This document shows positions 18,385 through 27,993 of a stretch of 64,000 bases of DNA, piece by piece; positions within the stretch are counted from its first letter, which is position 1, and each line of letters starts with the position of its first letter. Source of the stretch: VAZQ01 sp963841105. GTDB taxonomy: Bacteria > Pseudomonadota > Alphaproteobacteria > Rhizobiales > Xanthobacteraceae. Below the pieces are notes generated by a model, which was not told where the DNA came from, made no database searches, and saw nothing but the letters and a program-made list of their open reading frames with translations. The stretch lies in contig CAWJCB010000008.1 of assembly GCA_963841105.1 (NCBI GenBank), positions 248,001 through 312,000 on the forward strand, given 5' to 3'. The translations under genes and the position numbers were made by a program.

Positions 18385-19161
18385 ATGATTGATCGGCGCG
18401 CTCTCTCGACCACGCTTATATCTGCTGTTGCAGCCTCGCTGTTCGGTCGTTCAAGCAAGGCTCAGGCTCAACCTGCGGTCAGTGCGCGTAACGCCGTCCT
18501 GGTCCATGGTGCATATGCCGACGGTTCCTGTTGGTCCGAGGTTATCGGACGTCTTCAGCTTGTCGGCCTCAACGCGACGGCGGTGCAGAACCCGCTGACC
18601 TCGCTTGCGGACGACGTCGCGGCCACGCGCCGTATCCTTGCCTTGCAGGACGGGCCGACGGTGCTCGTCGGCCATTCCTGGGCAGGAACAGTCATCAGCG
18701 AGGCCGGTGTTGATCCGAAAGTCTCTGCCCTTGTCTACGTCGCTGCTCGCGCGCCAGATGCCGGCGAGGACTATGCCGCACTGGCCGCCAAATTTCCCAC
18801 GCCGCCGGCAAATGCCGGCCTCGTCACGTCGGGTGGTTTCGCCCAACTGAGCGAAGAGGCATTCCTCAAGGACTTTGCCGGCGGCGTCGATCCAGCCAAG
18901 GCGCGTGTGCTCTACGCGGTTCAGGGGCGGATCGCCGACACGCTTTTCACCTCGAGGACGACCGCAGCAGCGTGGAAACTCAAGCCTTCCTGGTATGCCG
19001 TATCGAAGCAAGATAGAACCACGTCTCCAGAGCTGGAGCGTTTCCTTGCAAACCGTATGCATGCGAAGACGATCGAAGTGGACGCCAGTCACTTGTCTCT
19101 GATCACCCACCCACAGGAGATTGCTGACCTCATCTTGAACGCCGCCGGCCGTAGCGGCTGA
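18385..19161 (+). CDS. Exported alpha/beta hydrolase
   Basis: 258 residues. An N-terminal RR-containing signal (MIDRRALSTTLISAVAASLF, cleavage near AQAQP) precedes an alpha/beta hydrolase core. The oxyanion/N-terminal strand is NAVLVHGAYADGSCW, the nucleophile elbow is VLVGHSWAGTVI (Ser98), and His236 in VDASHLSLITHP completes the active site. This is the small EstC/salicylate-esterase-like branch common after antibiotic-resistance genes, acting on an unknown ester. GGAGG lies upstream of the chosen ATG. It follows the RND pump by about 80 bp on the same strand. Confidence 0.88.
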   Translation: MIDRRALSTTLISAVAASLFGRSSKAQAQPAVSARNAVLVHGAYADGSCWSEVIGRLQLVGLNATAVQNPLTSLADDVAATRRILALQDGPTVLVGHSWAGTVISEAGVDPKVSALVYVAARAPDAGEDYAALAAKFPTPPANAGLVTSGGFAQLSEEAFLKDFAGGVDPAKARVLYAVQGRIADTLFTSRTTAAAWKLKPSWYAVSKQDRTTSPELERFLANRMHAKTIEVDASHLSLITHPQEIADLILNAAGRSG

Positions 19162-19206
19162 CCGGCTCGAGCCAGATCCAAACCGCTGCTTGGAATGCGA
19201 GATTCC

Positions 19207-20277
19207 TCAATCTTTTGCGGGCTTCTTTATCGGCCGCATCAGGTCCATGTGGCTGACCCCAAGTGCGGCCGCTAATTCGTAGACCGTAACAACCGTCGGA
19301 TTGCAGTGGCCTCCCTCAAGGCCGCTGATGTATTGCAGACTGAAACCCGAACGGTCCGCAAACTGTTCCTGGGTCAGACCCCTTTTCTCCCTGACCCGCC
19401 TGACGTTCTGCCCGACCAGCCTGCGCATGTCCATGCACAGAGGCGATCCGTCAATTCGACCAAGGAACCTCTGTTCAATCGGGTCTTCGTTACGAGAAAT
19501 AGCCTGCCCGGTCTCCAAATATCTTCGCTCTGCCGCCGCTTCGCGTTGCAGCATTGCGTCTATCTGAGTCTGCATCAAGCGAAATCCCGCCTGACTCGAG
19601 AATGCCACTCGTTCAATAAAATGGTACGCGTTTTGCGCATTCATATCAGAGAAGCCGATGCCGATGTCCCCGGATGCAAAGCTACTATTTTGTCCCTCAG
19701 AAAAGCCAATGTGTTGCACCAGTGAGTCCCGCACCACGCAAATCTTATAGCCCGCGCTGATCAAAAATTCACAAAAGCGCCAGTCGAATCCCGGCCCTGG
19801 AGACACTGCAGTCAGCACCTCACGTGCTACATGGCTCCGCCACAGAGTTGCAACAGTACCGACAGACTTCTTTAGTACGAGCGAACCATGGCGACCGATT
19901 TCGGGATGAGACGAAGTATTAAAAAGCGACAGGAGGCCGTCGGTGTCTTGCAGCAACTCAAGAGATATGCTCAGAAAATTTGTAGCAACAATGCAGTCCG
20001 AATCTAAGATCAACACCGCGTCTGCACCGGTCTCAAGAAGGCGTGCCATCAGCTCACGGGCGGCGAAAGAGGCACCACCACTGTTTTCAGAACGACGCTG
20101 AATGGCCACGGTTTCCGGATAGATCGCCTTTAAGTACTCCACATCGTAATCAGTGCTGGCATCGTCAATTACGATCACCACTGTGTCGCGCGGTAACCGA
20201 CTAGAGCAAAACGACCTTGCGTGAATTTCGACAAGGTGTCGTCGATTATAGGTCGTGATACCTATAGCGACCTTCAT
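19207..20277 (-). CDS. Family 2 glycosyltransferase fused to a C-terminal XRE helix-turn-helix domain
   Basis: 356 residues. Residues 1 to about 220 are a GT-A glycosyltransferase: MKVAIGITTYNRRHLVEIHA, VVIVIDDASTD, and the metal/nucleotide-binding LDSDCIVATNF (Asp92/Asp94), which should transfer a sugar from a nucleotide-sugar. A helical linker with charged repeats (MLQREAAAERRYLETGQ) leads to residues about 286-343, a typical XRE helix-turn-helix (VGQNVRRVREKRGLTQEQFA, SGFSLQYISGLEGGHCNPTV, ELAAALGVSHMDLM). I know of no characterised family with this domain pair. Codon use and base composition are more AT-rich than the neighbours, suggesting transfer. The upstream GTG at 20289 is an alternative start. 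Single continuous frame. Confidence 0.85.
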   Translation of the reverse strand: MKVAIGITTYNRRHLVEIHARSFCSSRLPRDTVVIVIDDASTDYDVEYLKAIYPETVAIQRRSENSGGASFAARELMARLLETGADAVLILDSDCIVATNFLSISLELLQDTDGLLSLFNTSSHPEIGRHGSLVLKKSVGTVATLWRSHVAREVLTAVSPGPGFDWRFCEFLISAGYKICVVRDSLVQHIGFSEGQNSSFASGDIGIGFSDMNAQNAYHFIERVAFSSQAGFRLMQTQIDAMLQREAAAERRYLETGQAISRNEDPIEQRFLGRIDGSPLCMDMRRLVGQNVRRVREKRGLTQEQFADRSGFSLQYISGLEGGHCNPTVVTVYELAAALGVSHMDLMRPIKKPAKD

Positions 20278-20350
20278 TTTGTCTCTCACACATCTTATCC
20301 GGAATTCCCCGACGACCGTGACACCCGGCAGAAGAGCGCGGGTTGTTTTA

Positions 20351-20764
20351 TCACCCCTGCTTCGCTACGCGCTGCTTGGGCGGCATGTCGGGCGGCAAAG
20401 AGACCCAGGGGTGGCGGGACTCCTCCCACACTGCGATGGTCGGTGCGGGGAAATTCGGGTCGGCGAAGTTGCCGATGGCAACGGCGACGTATCCAGGAAA
20501 GCCTTCGCTCTCCCAGTAGACGGTGGAGGCGCATGTCGGACAGAAATGAAAGGTCAGCACGTTTCCGCTTTCGGCTGTCCGCATCCACGCCGTAGCCTTA
20601 CCGGCGAAGGTGACCTGCTCGCGGCGGAAGCGCGCCTGGTTGCTGATCACGGCGCCGGTGCGGCGCTGACACTCCAGGCAGTGGCACATGGAAATGCGCG
20701 ATGGTTCGCCCTCAATCGTAAGGTGAAGCTGCCCGCAATTGCAGGCGGCGCGTCGGGGGGTCAT
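20351..20764 (-). CDS. GFA family zinc protein (S-(hydroxymethyl)glutathione synthase-like)
   Basis: 137 residues with the cysteine pattern of the GFA/DUF636 fold: ACNCGQLHL, MCHCLECQRRTGAVI, and HFCPTCASTVYW, which bind two zinc ions. The founding member was proposed to condense formaldehyde with glutathione; most relatives have no demonstrated reaction. It ends VSLPPDMPPKQRVAKQG, a common tail in this family. Single gene on the minus strand, with no formaldehyde-pathway genes adjoining, so its substrate is open. Confidence 0.9.
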   Translation of the reverse strand: MTPRRAACNCGQLHLTIEGEPSRISMCHCLECQRRTGAVISNQARFRREQVTFAGKATAWMRTAESGNVLTFHFCPTCASTVYWESEGFPGYVAVAIGNFADPNFPAPTIAVWEESRHPWVSLPPDMPPKQRVAKQG

Positions 20765-21103
20765 GGGCGCGGCTCCATGGCTGTCGATGTGGGTGAGAGT
20801 GTAGGCCGGATTTCAAAACGACGCACCATGGACAGCGGAATCGCGCCCGCTTCCCTCGCGTGCATCGGGGTCACTTAAGCATCGGCGCAGACGCGAGCCT
20901 GCCCTCGTGTGACCCAAGTCTGCGCGTAGCTCCTTATTGCATTTGCCGATTGGGAATGTGGTGCGCCCAAGGCAATGCATTAAGCCAGCGTCCAGGCCAC
21001 TGCATCGACATCCTCAATCGGGTATCCAGCGGCCCGCCTCTTGCGGTCGTAGGGCTGGGGAGGGGGAAACTTGGGGGGCCCACCGGTCCGGGGAGCTTAG
21101 GCA
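20765..21103. other. Intergenic region, nothing recognised
   Basis: About 340 bp between the GFA gene and a degraded L,D-transpeptidase. No protein with recognisable features, no strong hairpin; probably decayed DNA. Confidence 0.5.
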
Positions 21104-21974
21104 TTGTATCCGCCGTCTGTATTGCGCTTGCTTCTCGCCGCCGCCGCGATCTGGTCGGTTGCGATAACAAGACCCCTGACATCAGCGGCCGTCACATGCA
21201 GCCGCTCTCTGAGGCAATCCTGGCCGAGCTCGATACCAAGAGCATGGCAAGGGAATCGCCGATTCTTATTCGAATCTTCAAGGAAGAGTCGGAACTGGAG
21301 CTATGGAAAGCAGATCGGAGCGGACGCTTCGCGCTACGCAATCCTCCGGCAAATTCAACCCAGTTGGCCGATGCCCCACCTATAAGATGCCGCAGCAGAT
21401 CGCGTCCGCTGTTCACAACAAGCAACACCTCGACGAGATCGAGACGACCCGGCTCATCAGTCGCGGAGTTCCCGCCGCTCTCGTCACAAACGGTGGTGAT
21501 GGTGACATGAATCCTACTTTCCTTTCTGCCCTGAGAGCCCATGGCGGGCCGGGCACTGCCATTCGTACTGCGTCGGGCACCATTCCGGCGCATGTCCGTC
21601 CGCCGGCCAACTCATTATCGCAAGGCACTGCCGCAGGCGTCTTCGCCATCCCCTCTCCTGAACCGAGAACCGCGCGGGTGCGCGTGGCCTCAGCCGCGCC
21701 GAGCAGCATCGGGGCGTTCCTTGGACAGCTGTTCGGTTCCAACCCGACTGTCAATGTGCGCGAAAGTTCGCTGACGCAACCTGCACAAACAAAGTCTCAG
21801 GCCGCCGACACCGTGCCTGGTGCAGCCCCCGCGCAGACTAAAGCTATCGCCAGCACCCGAGAGATACCTGAGGCGCAGGATAGTGCAGGTGCGCGCAGGA
21901 CCAATCTCCTCATCGGGGCTGTGCCAATAGTGCCGGCCGGAAGCCTCGAAAATCGGTTGGGTGCCCGGCATTGA
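21104..21974 (+). pseudogene. Degraded YafK-like murein L,D-transpeptidase (lipoprotein), catalytic core deleted
   Basis: Three pieces in different frames. A signal sequence (SVLRLLLAAAAIWSVA) passes, after a frame change near 21160, into a lipobox-like Cys and CDNKTPDISGRHMQPLSEAI, then ESPILIRIFKEESELELWKA, the characteristic N-terminal block of YafK-type L,D-transpeptidases. The text then jumps to FNPVGRCPTYKMPQQIASAV and a Pro/Ala-rich tail like the C-terminus of the family in Bradyrhizobium. The YkuD catalytic stretch with its His and Cys is absent, so several hundred bases are missing. Inactive remnant. The last reading frame runs from 21303 to 21974. Confidence 0.6.
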
Positions 21975-22010
21975 TCCGACCTCCCTACGGGCTCGCGGAG
22001 GAAGGGCTAG

Positions 22011-22256
22011 TCAGCGAGGAACGAGGTAGTGCTGGGATGCGGTGATGTCCGAGTCGGGTTGCAGTTCGTCGGCTGACATTGCAGGCTCAAGGATCCGTTC
22101 GGCACCCCGGCGCCCGACAATCGCGGGCAAGGACAGCGTCACCGTGTAAGCCGGATTGTAGCATCCGATCGGGATGTCGGTTATTTCCTTCAGGACTTGT
22201 GAGTTTTTGTTGCGAAAGCATCGATCTTCCGAACTCAACGCAACATCAGCGATCAA
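22011..22256 (-). pseudogene. C-terminal fragment of an L-lactate/malate dehydrogenase-like gene
   Basis: 81 codons whose central part (KEITDIPIGCYNPAYTVTLS, PAIVGRRGAERILEPAMSAD, ELQ) resembles the C-terminal strand and helix of L-lactate dehydrogenases, where C-L-S-L-P-x-V-V-G is conserved. The NAD-binding domain and catalytic His region are absent, so it cannot be an active dehydrogenase. It lies next to another remnant in a short decay zone. A chance small gene is possible but less likely. Confidence 0.5.
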
Positions 22257-22539
22257 TGCGAATGGATGATCGTTTCATTAGGAGGGGTAAGTCTGATGCC
22301 AACCTCCTTTTCGCACGTGCCCGTTCGATGCGTGGAACGGCATCCGAGGCGAGGCATTCGACAACGCTTTCCGTCCCGTTGCGGGGAACCGATCCGCACT
22401 CGCCAGCCGGGTTGCGATGTCCGCCGCGGATGATCCAGAGCTCGTGCGCAAAAACAGCCGAAGCTTGCGCAATCGCCCACATCAGCGCGAGACCGAAAAG
22501 CACGGGCTTGATCGAGACTTGGCGCGTGATCGCCCTCAT
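22246..22539 (-). CDS. Small exported protein, possibly a truncated DUF4198-like protein
   Basis: 97 residues with a good ribosome site (GGGAGG, 7 bases before the ATG) and a signal peptide ending AQASAVFA-HELWI. Mature proteins of the DUF4198 family start with a very similar A-H-E-L/F-W-I, but homology stops there, and the rest (Arg-rich, two Cys) matches nothing I recognise. The sequence right after HELWI resembles half of a palindromic intergenic repeat (GGATCATCCGCGGCGG), so the reading frame may have been interrupted by one. It follows the multicopper oxidase on the same strand by 91 bp. Function unknown. Confidence 0.45.
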   Translation of the reverse strand: MRAITRQVSIKPVLFGLALMWAIAQASAVFAHELWIIRGGHRNPAGECGSVPRNGTESVVECLASDAVPRIERARAKRRLASDLPLLMKRSSIRIDR

Positions 22540-22630
22540 CGCATGTCCTCCCTTTGCACCGCCGTTCACTTTTTGCACCGTTCGCGACCGCGCCAGTGAC
22601 GAAGCGGCGTTCGCGCCGATGGCCGTAATG

Positions 22631-24602
22631 TCAATGACGATGTTCGGGAGGGCGTTCCGAGATCGACGACCGCCGCGCGTTTGGGTCAACCACGCGGATG
22701 AGCCCCATCATCCCTTTGTCCTCATGACTCAGGATGTGGCAGTGAAACACGAACTCACCCGAGATGTTTTGGTGGAAGCGCATGAGCAAGCGCACCCTGC
22801 CGGGCCGCACCGGATCGTCCGGCGACCAGTTCGCATCCGGCAAAGCTACCGGCACGTTGATGGTGTCCAACATCCGGCGCTCGACGAACTTGTCGTCGCT
22901 TTCCAGCACGCGGAAATGCAGCTGATGAATGTGAAAGTTGTGGATCTCGTGGGTGAAGTTGAGGATGGTCCACTCCTCGACGCTGTCCGGCTCGACTTCG
23001 ACCACCGATGAGGGGGCACCATGCATCGGATAGGGCTCGATGATTGCATCCGGCCGGGATACTTCCGTGATGTAGAAGTCTGTCTTGCTGCTTTTCGACC
23101 GCTGATATTCGGTGAAAGCAAAGGTCCGCCGGCGTACCGGCGTGCCCTCAGACGGCATGGCGGCTTGCAGCGTCGTTCTTTGCGGGATCAACTCTCTGCC
23201 TGCTCGTCTGTCTGTTCGTCGCAGCTGGGGGATTCGTATCGATCTTGACCGCCACCAAGTCACGGGCCGGCATCAGGTCTCCGGCGCAACCCGTCTCAAC
23301 TGGCTCGCTCCGCAAGACGATGCGGTGCTGGGCGGCAGGAACATCAAGCTTGACGTAGAGCTCAATGCGCCCGCCGGACGGCACCATGATCGAGTCGGCG
23401 CTTGGTTGCGCCGTCGGCCGCCCCATTTTGTCGGCGAAGGGTACGCCGTCGAGCCCCGCAACCACGATCGGAATGGTCCGAACGATGCCGGAGTTGTCGA
23501 TGTCAGCAAGATGCAGTCGGACGTACGTGTCTGCTGCGGCATTGACAAGACGCCAAAGCTCTTCACGACCGGCGCCAACGGTGATCTCGGGCACGCTGCC
23601 GGCCGGATTACGGGCGTCGCGGATGGAGATGCCATTGACGCTCAGAACCGTTGTCTGCTCTCGTTCGGCGGGTGCCGAGCACTGCACTTCCGCGGTGGTG
23701 TTGATGCATTTGCCAAACGCGCATTGCGGCAATCGCGCTGTGATTCTGGAAGCCGCCGCGGTGGCGGGCGGCGCCGCCGGTTGTGAACGATGGACGGGAG
23801 GAGGATCAGCCGTTGCCGGTTTCGGTGCGACCGCGTGCTCAGCCTCCGGGACGGGATGATCGCGCACGATCAATATTCTATCAGCAACCCCGTGTTGCCG
23901 CCGTGCATCGTCGCTGGCGTTCTCGACTACGATTGCGCCGGACAATCCGAGCAGTGTCTGGGCTTCGCTCTCGCCATGAAAATGTGTGTGATACCAGTAC
24001 AGCCCCGCCGGCTGATCATCCGGGACGGCAATCTCATAGGCGCTCTGGCATGCTCCGCGCGGCGACGGCCCGCTCTCAGGGACGAAATACGTGGTGACGA
24101 CGTCGTCGCCCGGCGCAGTGCCCGGACCGCATGGTACCGGCTTAACTTCCAAGCCATGGAAATGCAGGTTGGTGTTGCCGGTGGGCTCATGATAGGCGCC
24201 GGGCAGAACCTCGAAATATCCCGGCATGTCGGCGACGCCGGGAAAGTCGGTGGCGCGGCCGGGCGGCGTCGTCTTTCGCAGAACGGACGCGTCGTTGATG
24301 CGATTGAACATGCGCACGCGGAGGATCTCACCAGCACGTATTCGAATCGTCGGCGCGATGCCGGGCCGATCGCTGTTGTTGCGATCGACAAAGCACAGCC
24401 GATCGCCATCCTGGCGGACTTCGAGCTCGATCGACTGAACCCGGCCATGAACGCGCGCCATCTCCGGCGGATTTTCAAGGGCTGTCGGCGCGGGGCCGCA
24501 CCCCAATGGCGCAGGCACTGAAGATTCCGCCGAGCCGATGGATGGCCATCCAACCAGCCCGAACAGCAGGATGACGCTGACTCCCCGCATGACCTCTCTC
24601 AT
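22631..24602 (-). CDS. Multicopper oxidase (frame broken once)
   Basis: About 656 residues in two frames that join near 23199-23215 by one extra base. It is exported (MREVMRGVSVILLFGLVGWP, cleavage near GSAES). All four copper-ligand motifs are present: LHFHGLEV, WYHTHFHGE, HNFHIHQLHF and HCHILSHEDKGMM, so the type 1 and trinuclear sites are complete. It oxidises a metal ion or organic donor and reduces oxygen to water in the periplasm. Between cupredoxin domains 2 and 3 there is an unusual Pro/Ala-rich linker and a Cys-containing insert (QCAFGKCINTTAEVQC). AGGAGG lies 13 bases before the ATG at 24602. A 22-bp perfect tandem repeat lies just upstream. Confidence 0.88.
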
Positions 24603-24625
24603 GACCAACGACTGGCCTCCTCACT

Positions 24626-24669
24626 GTCACAGTTCGATAAGTTCTTGGTCACAGTTCGATAAGTTCTTG
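24626..24669. repeat. Perfect tandem duplication, 2 x 22 bp
   Basis: The 22-base unit beginning GTCACAGTTCGATAAGTTCT occurs twice in immediate succession (24626-24647, 24648-24669). It fills the gap between the multicopper oxidase start and the aldo/keto reductase stop. It may be a recent slippage duplication or a doubled operator for the oxidase; nothing else is seen there. Confidence 0.9.
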
Positions 24670-24672
24670 TGC

Positions 24673-25701
24673 TTACGCTGCGATGCTGCGCGCCGGCGGT
24701 GCCATGAATTCCGGGCCAACCGGATCGGTGATCGATTCACGCAGTATCCGATCGATCTCAGCCTTGGCGGGAGCATCGAGCCGCCAGCCCGTCACCCCGT
24801 CGACCGGCTGCAATTGATCGGGATGGCGCGCGCCCCACAGCGCCGTGGTGACGCCTTGATCGAGCATCCAACGAATCGCCAGGTGGATGACGCGATTGCC
24901 GAAGCGTTGCTGCGCGAGCTGATCGAGCCGTTTCACGGCAGCAAGATATTGCGCGAAGCGTGGCTGCTGGAATTTCGGGTCGGTGCGGCGAAGATCATCG
25001 CCCTCGAATTTGCTATCTGCTCGCATTCGCCCGGAGAGGAGACCGCGGCATAGCGCGCCGTAGCCAAATGTCGCGATCTTGTTCTTGTGGCAATAGGGCA
25101 GAAGATCGGCCTCGATTGCGCGCTCGAACAGGTTGTAGGGCGACTGCAGCACGTGCAGCGGCGCCACGCGGCGAAACCGCTCCATCTGGTCAACCGAAAA
25201 ATTGCTCACTCCGATGGCGCGGATCTTTCCCTGCCTCAACAGCGCGTGCATCGCCTCCGCGGTTTCTTCGATCGTTACCAATGGGTCGGGCCAGTGAACC
25301 TGATAGATATCGATGTAATCGGTTCGAAGCCTGCGCAAGGAGTCCTCGATCTCCCGCATGATGCGGGCGCGGCTGGCATTGCGAAATACACTTGCGCCTT
25401 CCCATTCAAGTCCAACTTTGGTGGCAATAAGCACGCGCGAGCGCAGGTGGCCCTCGGCGATCGCCTTGCCGACGATCTCCTCGGAGCGGCCGAACCCATA
25501 GGCCGGGGCCGTGTCGATGATATTGATGCCATGCTCCAATGCGGCACGGATGGTGGAAACAGATTGAGCTTCATCGGTTCCGCCCCACATCCAGCCGCCA
25601 ATGGCCCAAGTGCCGATTGCGACCGGCGACACTTTGAGCGATGTCCCGGGCATGTCGGCCAGCTCCATATTGATTTCGAGAGCGTCGGCTTGACGAGTCA
25701 T
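24673..25701 (-). CDS. Aldo/keto reductase
   Basis: 342-residue TIM-barrel oxidoreductase. The catalytic tetrad is visible: Asp63 and Tyr68 in NIIDTAPAYGFGRSEEIVG, Lys95 in LIATKVGLEW, and a His in DIYQVHWPDPLV. The NADPH-site segment AIRWMLDQGVTTALWGARHP is present near residue 265. It reduces aldehydes or ketones with NADPH; the substrate is unknown. GGAG lies before the ATG. It is 30 bp downstream of the molybdenum hydroxylase large subunit on the same strand, and may be the last gene of that operon. Confidence 0.92.
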   Translation of the reverse strand: MTRQADALEINMELADMPGTSLKVSPVAIGTWAIGGWMWGGTDEAQSVSTIRAALEHGINIIDTAPAYGFGRSEEIVGKAIAEGHLRSRVLIATKVGLEWEGASVFRNASRARIMREIEDSLRRLRTDYIDIYQVHWPDPLVTIEETAEAMHALLRQGKIRAIGVSNFSVDQMERFRRVAPLHVLQSPYNLFERAIEADLLPYCHKNKIATFGYGALCRGLLSGRMRADSKFEGDDLRRTDPKFQQPRFAQYLAAVKRLDQLAQQRFGNRVIHLAIRWMLDQGVTTALWGARHPDQLQPVDGVTGWRLDAPAKAEIDRILRESITDPVGPEFMAPPARSIAA

Positions 25702-25730
25702 GATCCTACTCCTTCCTCGAGTGCTCGCGG

Positions 25731-27993
25731 CTAGGTGCTTTTCAGTTGCGCCGAGTCGACAGGCAATGCGCGAATGCGCTCGCCTGTGGCCGCGAAAATT
25801 GCGTTGCAGATCGCCGGCGCGATTGGCGGTACACCCGGCTCACCCACGCCGCCGGGCGGGGCAGTGCTTTCCACGATGTGGACACGCGTGTCGGGTGTGA
25901 TATCGGTGCGAGCGACCAGGTAGTCGCCGAAATTGCTTTGCTCGATCTGTCCCTGCTTGATGCTGATGTTGCTGTAGAGCGCGTTGCCGATGGCCATGAT
26001 GGCCGCGCCTTCAAATTGCGCGCGCACCCGGTCCGGATTGACGACCAGACCGCAATCGACTGCCACATCGATACGGGGAATGGTGATCTGGCCGTCGCTT
26101 GCGACCGCGACATGCACGATCGCCGCGACGTAAGTAAGAAAGCTGCGGTGAACGGCGACGCCCCGTCCTTGCCGAGGAGGCAGTGGCTGTCCCCACTCGC
26201 TGTTGCGTGCGACCAGGTCGAGCACACCGCGCAGCCGGCCGGTGTCGACCGGATAGAGATCGAGCGAGGCGCCGTAGTTCGGGTAATCCACGCCCATCGC
26301 CTTGAAATCGAGCTGGCGCGGGTCGCCCAACAGCTGGCGTAGATATGCGATCGGGTCCTTGCCGGCGGTGACCGCGAGCTCGTCGGCGAACGAGCAAACC
26401 GCAAAGGCGTGCGGAATGTTGTAGACCGATCGATACCATCCTATTCGGACGTGGTTGGCGGCGGCACCGTTCTCGCAACGCACACTGGCGATGGCATAGG
26501 GCATGTCGGTGACGCCCTGCTGGAGCTCGCCGACGCTGCCATAGGTTACGTTCGGTTGAAACGTCGATTCGATTGCCGGAAACACCGTGCGGTGCAGCCA
26601 TGCACTCGGCCGTCCATCGGACGTGAGCCCTGCCTCGAGATGCTGGGCGCAGATCGCGTGATAGTAGTCGTTGCGGATATCGTCCTCGCGGGTCCACGTC
26701 ACTTTTACCGGCGCGCCAACCTTGCGCGAGAGCAGGGCGGCCTCGACGACGTAGTCGGGCTTCGACTTGCGGCCGAAGCCGCCTCCCAGCAAGGTGACGT
26801 TGACGGTCACGTCTTCGTACCGGCAGGCCCAGGACTTCCGCGACGGTCGTACGGGAGGCCTGCGGAAACTGCGTGGGCGCCCAGATCTCGCACTTGTGCC
26901 CGACGACGCTGGCAACCGCGTTGGGCACCTCCATCGGCGCATGCGCGTAATAGGGCACGAAATAGTCCGCCGCGATGCGCCGCGTGGCGGCGGCGAGCGC
27001 GCCGTCGACATCGCCTTGGTTGCGCACGACATGACCGGGCCGCTTCGCTGCCGCCTCGAGCTGGGCGCGATAGGCGATCGAGTCGTGGCTCGCATTGGGG
27101 CCGAAATCCCAGCTGATCTTGAGTTTTTGGCGGCCCTGCTGCGCCGACCAGGTGTTGGTGGCAATGACCGCAATGCCGCCCAGCGGATAGAACCCCGAGG
27201 GAATCGGAGTTGCGGGGATCTCCACCACCTGCTCGACACCAGGCACTTTGAGAGCGTCCGTGGCGTCGAAGGTCAAGACCTTGCCGCCATAGACTGGGCA
27301 GCGCTCGACCGACGCATATTTCATTCCCGGCAGCACGACATCGATGCCGTAGGTCGCCTTGCCGCGCACCATGTCTTGGAGATCGACGATTGGAATTGGT
27401 TTGCCGACGTAACGACGGTCGTTTGCCGGCTTGAACCGCAACTCCATGTGGTCGGGCGGCGGTATCTCCAAGGTCGCGGCGACCTTCGCAGCATCGCCGA
27501 ATGGCAGCTGCCGTCCAGTCGGGACGTGAACGATCATGTGATTGCGCGCGCGGCAGTCGTTGGCGTTGACGCCCCAGACATGCGCCGCGGCGGCCTCGAG
27601 CATTTGCCGCGCCGAGGCGCCCGCCTCGCGCATCGGCTGATAGAATTGCCGCATGCTGCGCGATCCGTCGGTGTTCTGATCGCCGTATTTCGGGTCGCCT
27701 TGGGCCTGGACGATCTTCACGCGGTTCCAGTCGGCTTCGAGCTCGTCGGCGAGCACCATCGGCAGTCCGGTCTTGATTCCGGTGCCCATCTCGGAGCGGT
27801 GCGCGACAATCGTCACCAGCCCGGTGTCATCGATCATCAAGTAGACGTTGGGTTGAAATGTCGCCGCTCCCGCGGCCTCGGCTGTCGCCACCGGAATTTT
27901 TCGAAAACCGACATAGACGCCGAGCACGAGACCGGCAGCGGCCACCGCGCCAGTCACGACATCCCGCCGGCTCAGATTCATGATCGTGGTCAT
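25731..27993 (-). CDS. Molybdopterin-binding subunit of a xanthine dehydrogenase-family (IorB-like) hydroxylase (frame broken once)
   Basis: About 753 residues in two frames joined at about 26821, where an extra base interrupts VLGLPYEDVTVNVTLLGGGF. The N-terminus (MTTIMNLSRRDVVTGAVAAA) carries a Tat-like RR motif, typical of the single-chain isoquinoline 1-oxidoreductase beta group. Landmarks are RSEMGTGIKTGLPMVLADEL, GGGFGRKSKPDYVVEAALLS, and the C-terminal GGVGEPGVPPIAPAICNAIF with the catalytic Glu. These enzymes hydroxylate N-heterocycles or oxidise aldehydes with a molybdenum cytosine dinucleotide cofactor and pass electrons to the 2Fe-2S subunit. The start overlaps the small-subunit stop by one base. 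Substrate unknown. Confidence 0.9.

Noticed and set aside
20860..21510. 216-codon frame as an intact gene
   Set aside because: Only its middle resembles a protein (L,D-transpeptidase N-terminus); the rest is out of frame or non-coding, so it was folded into the pseudogene.
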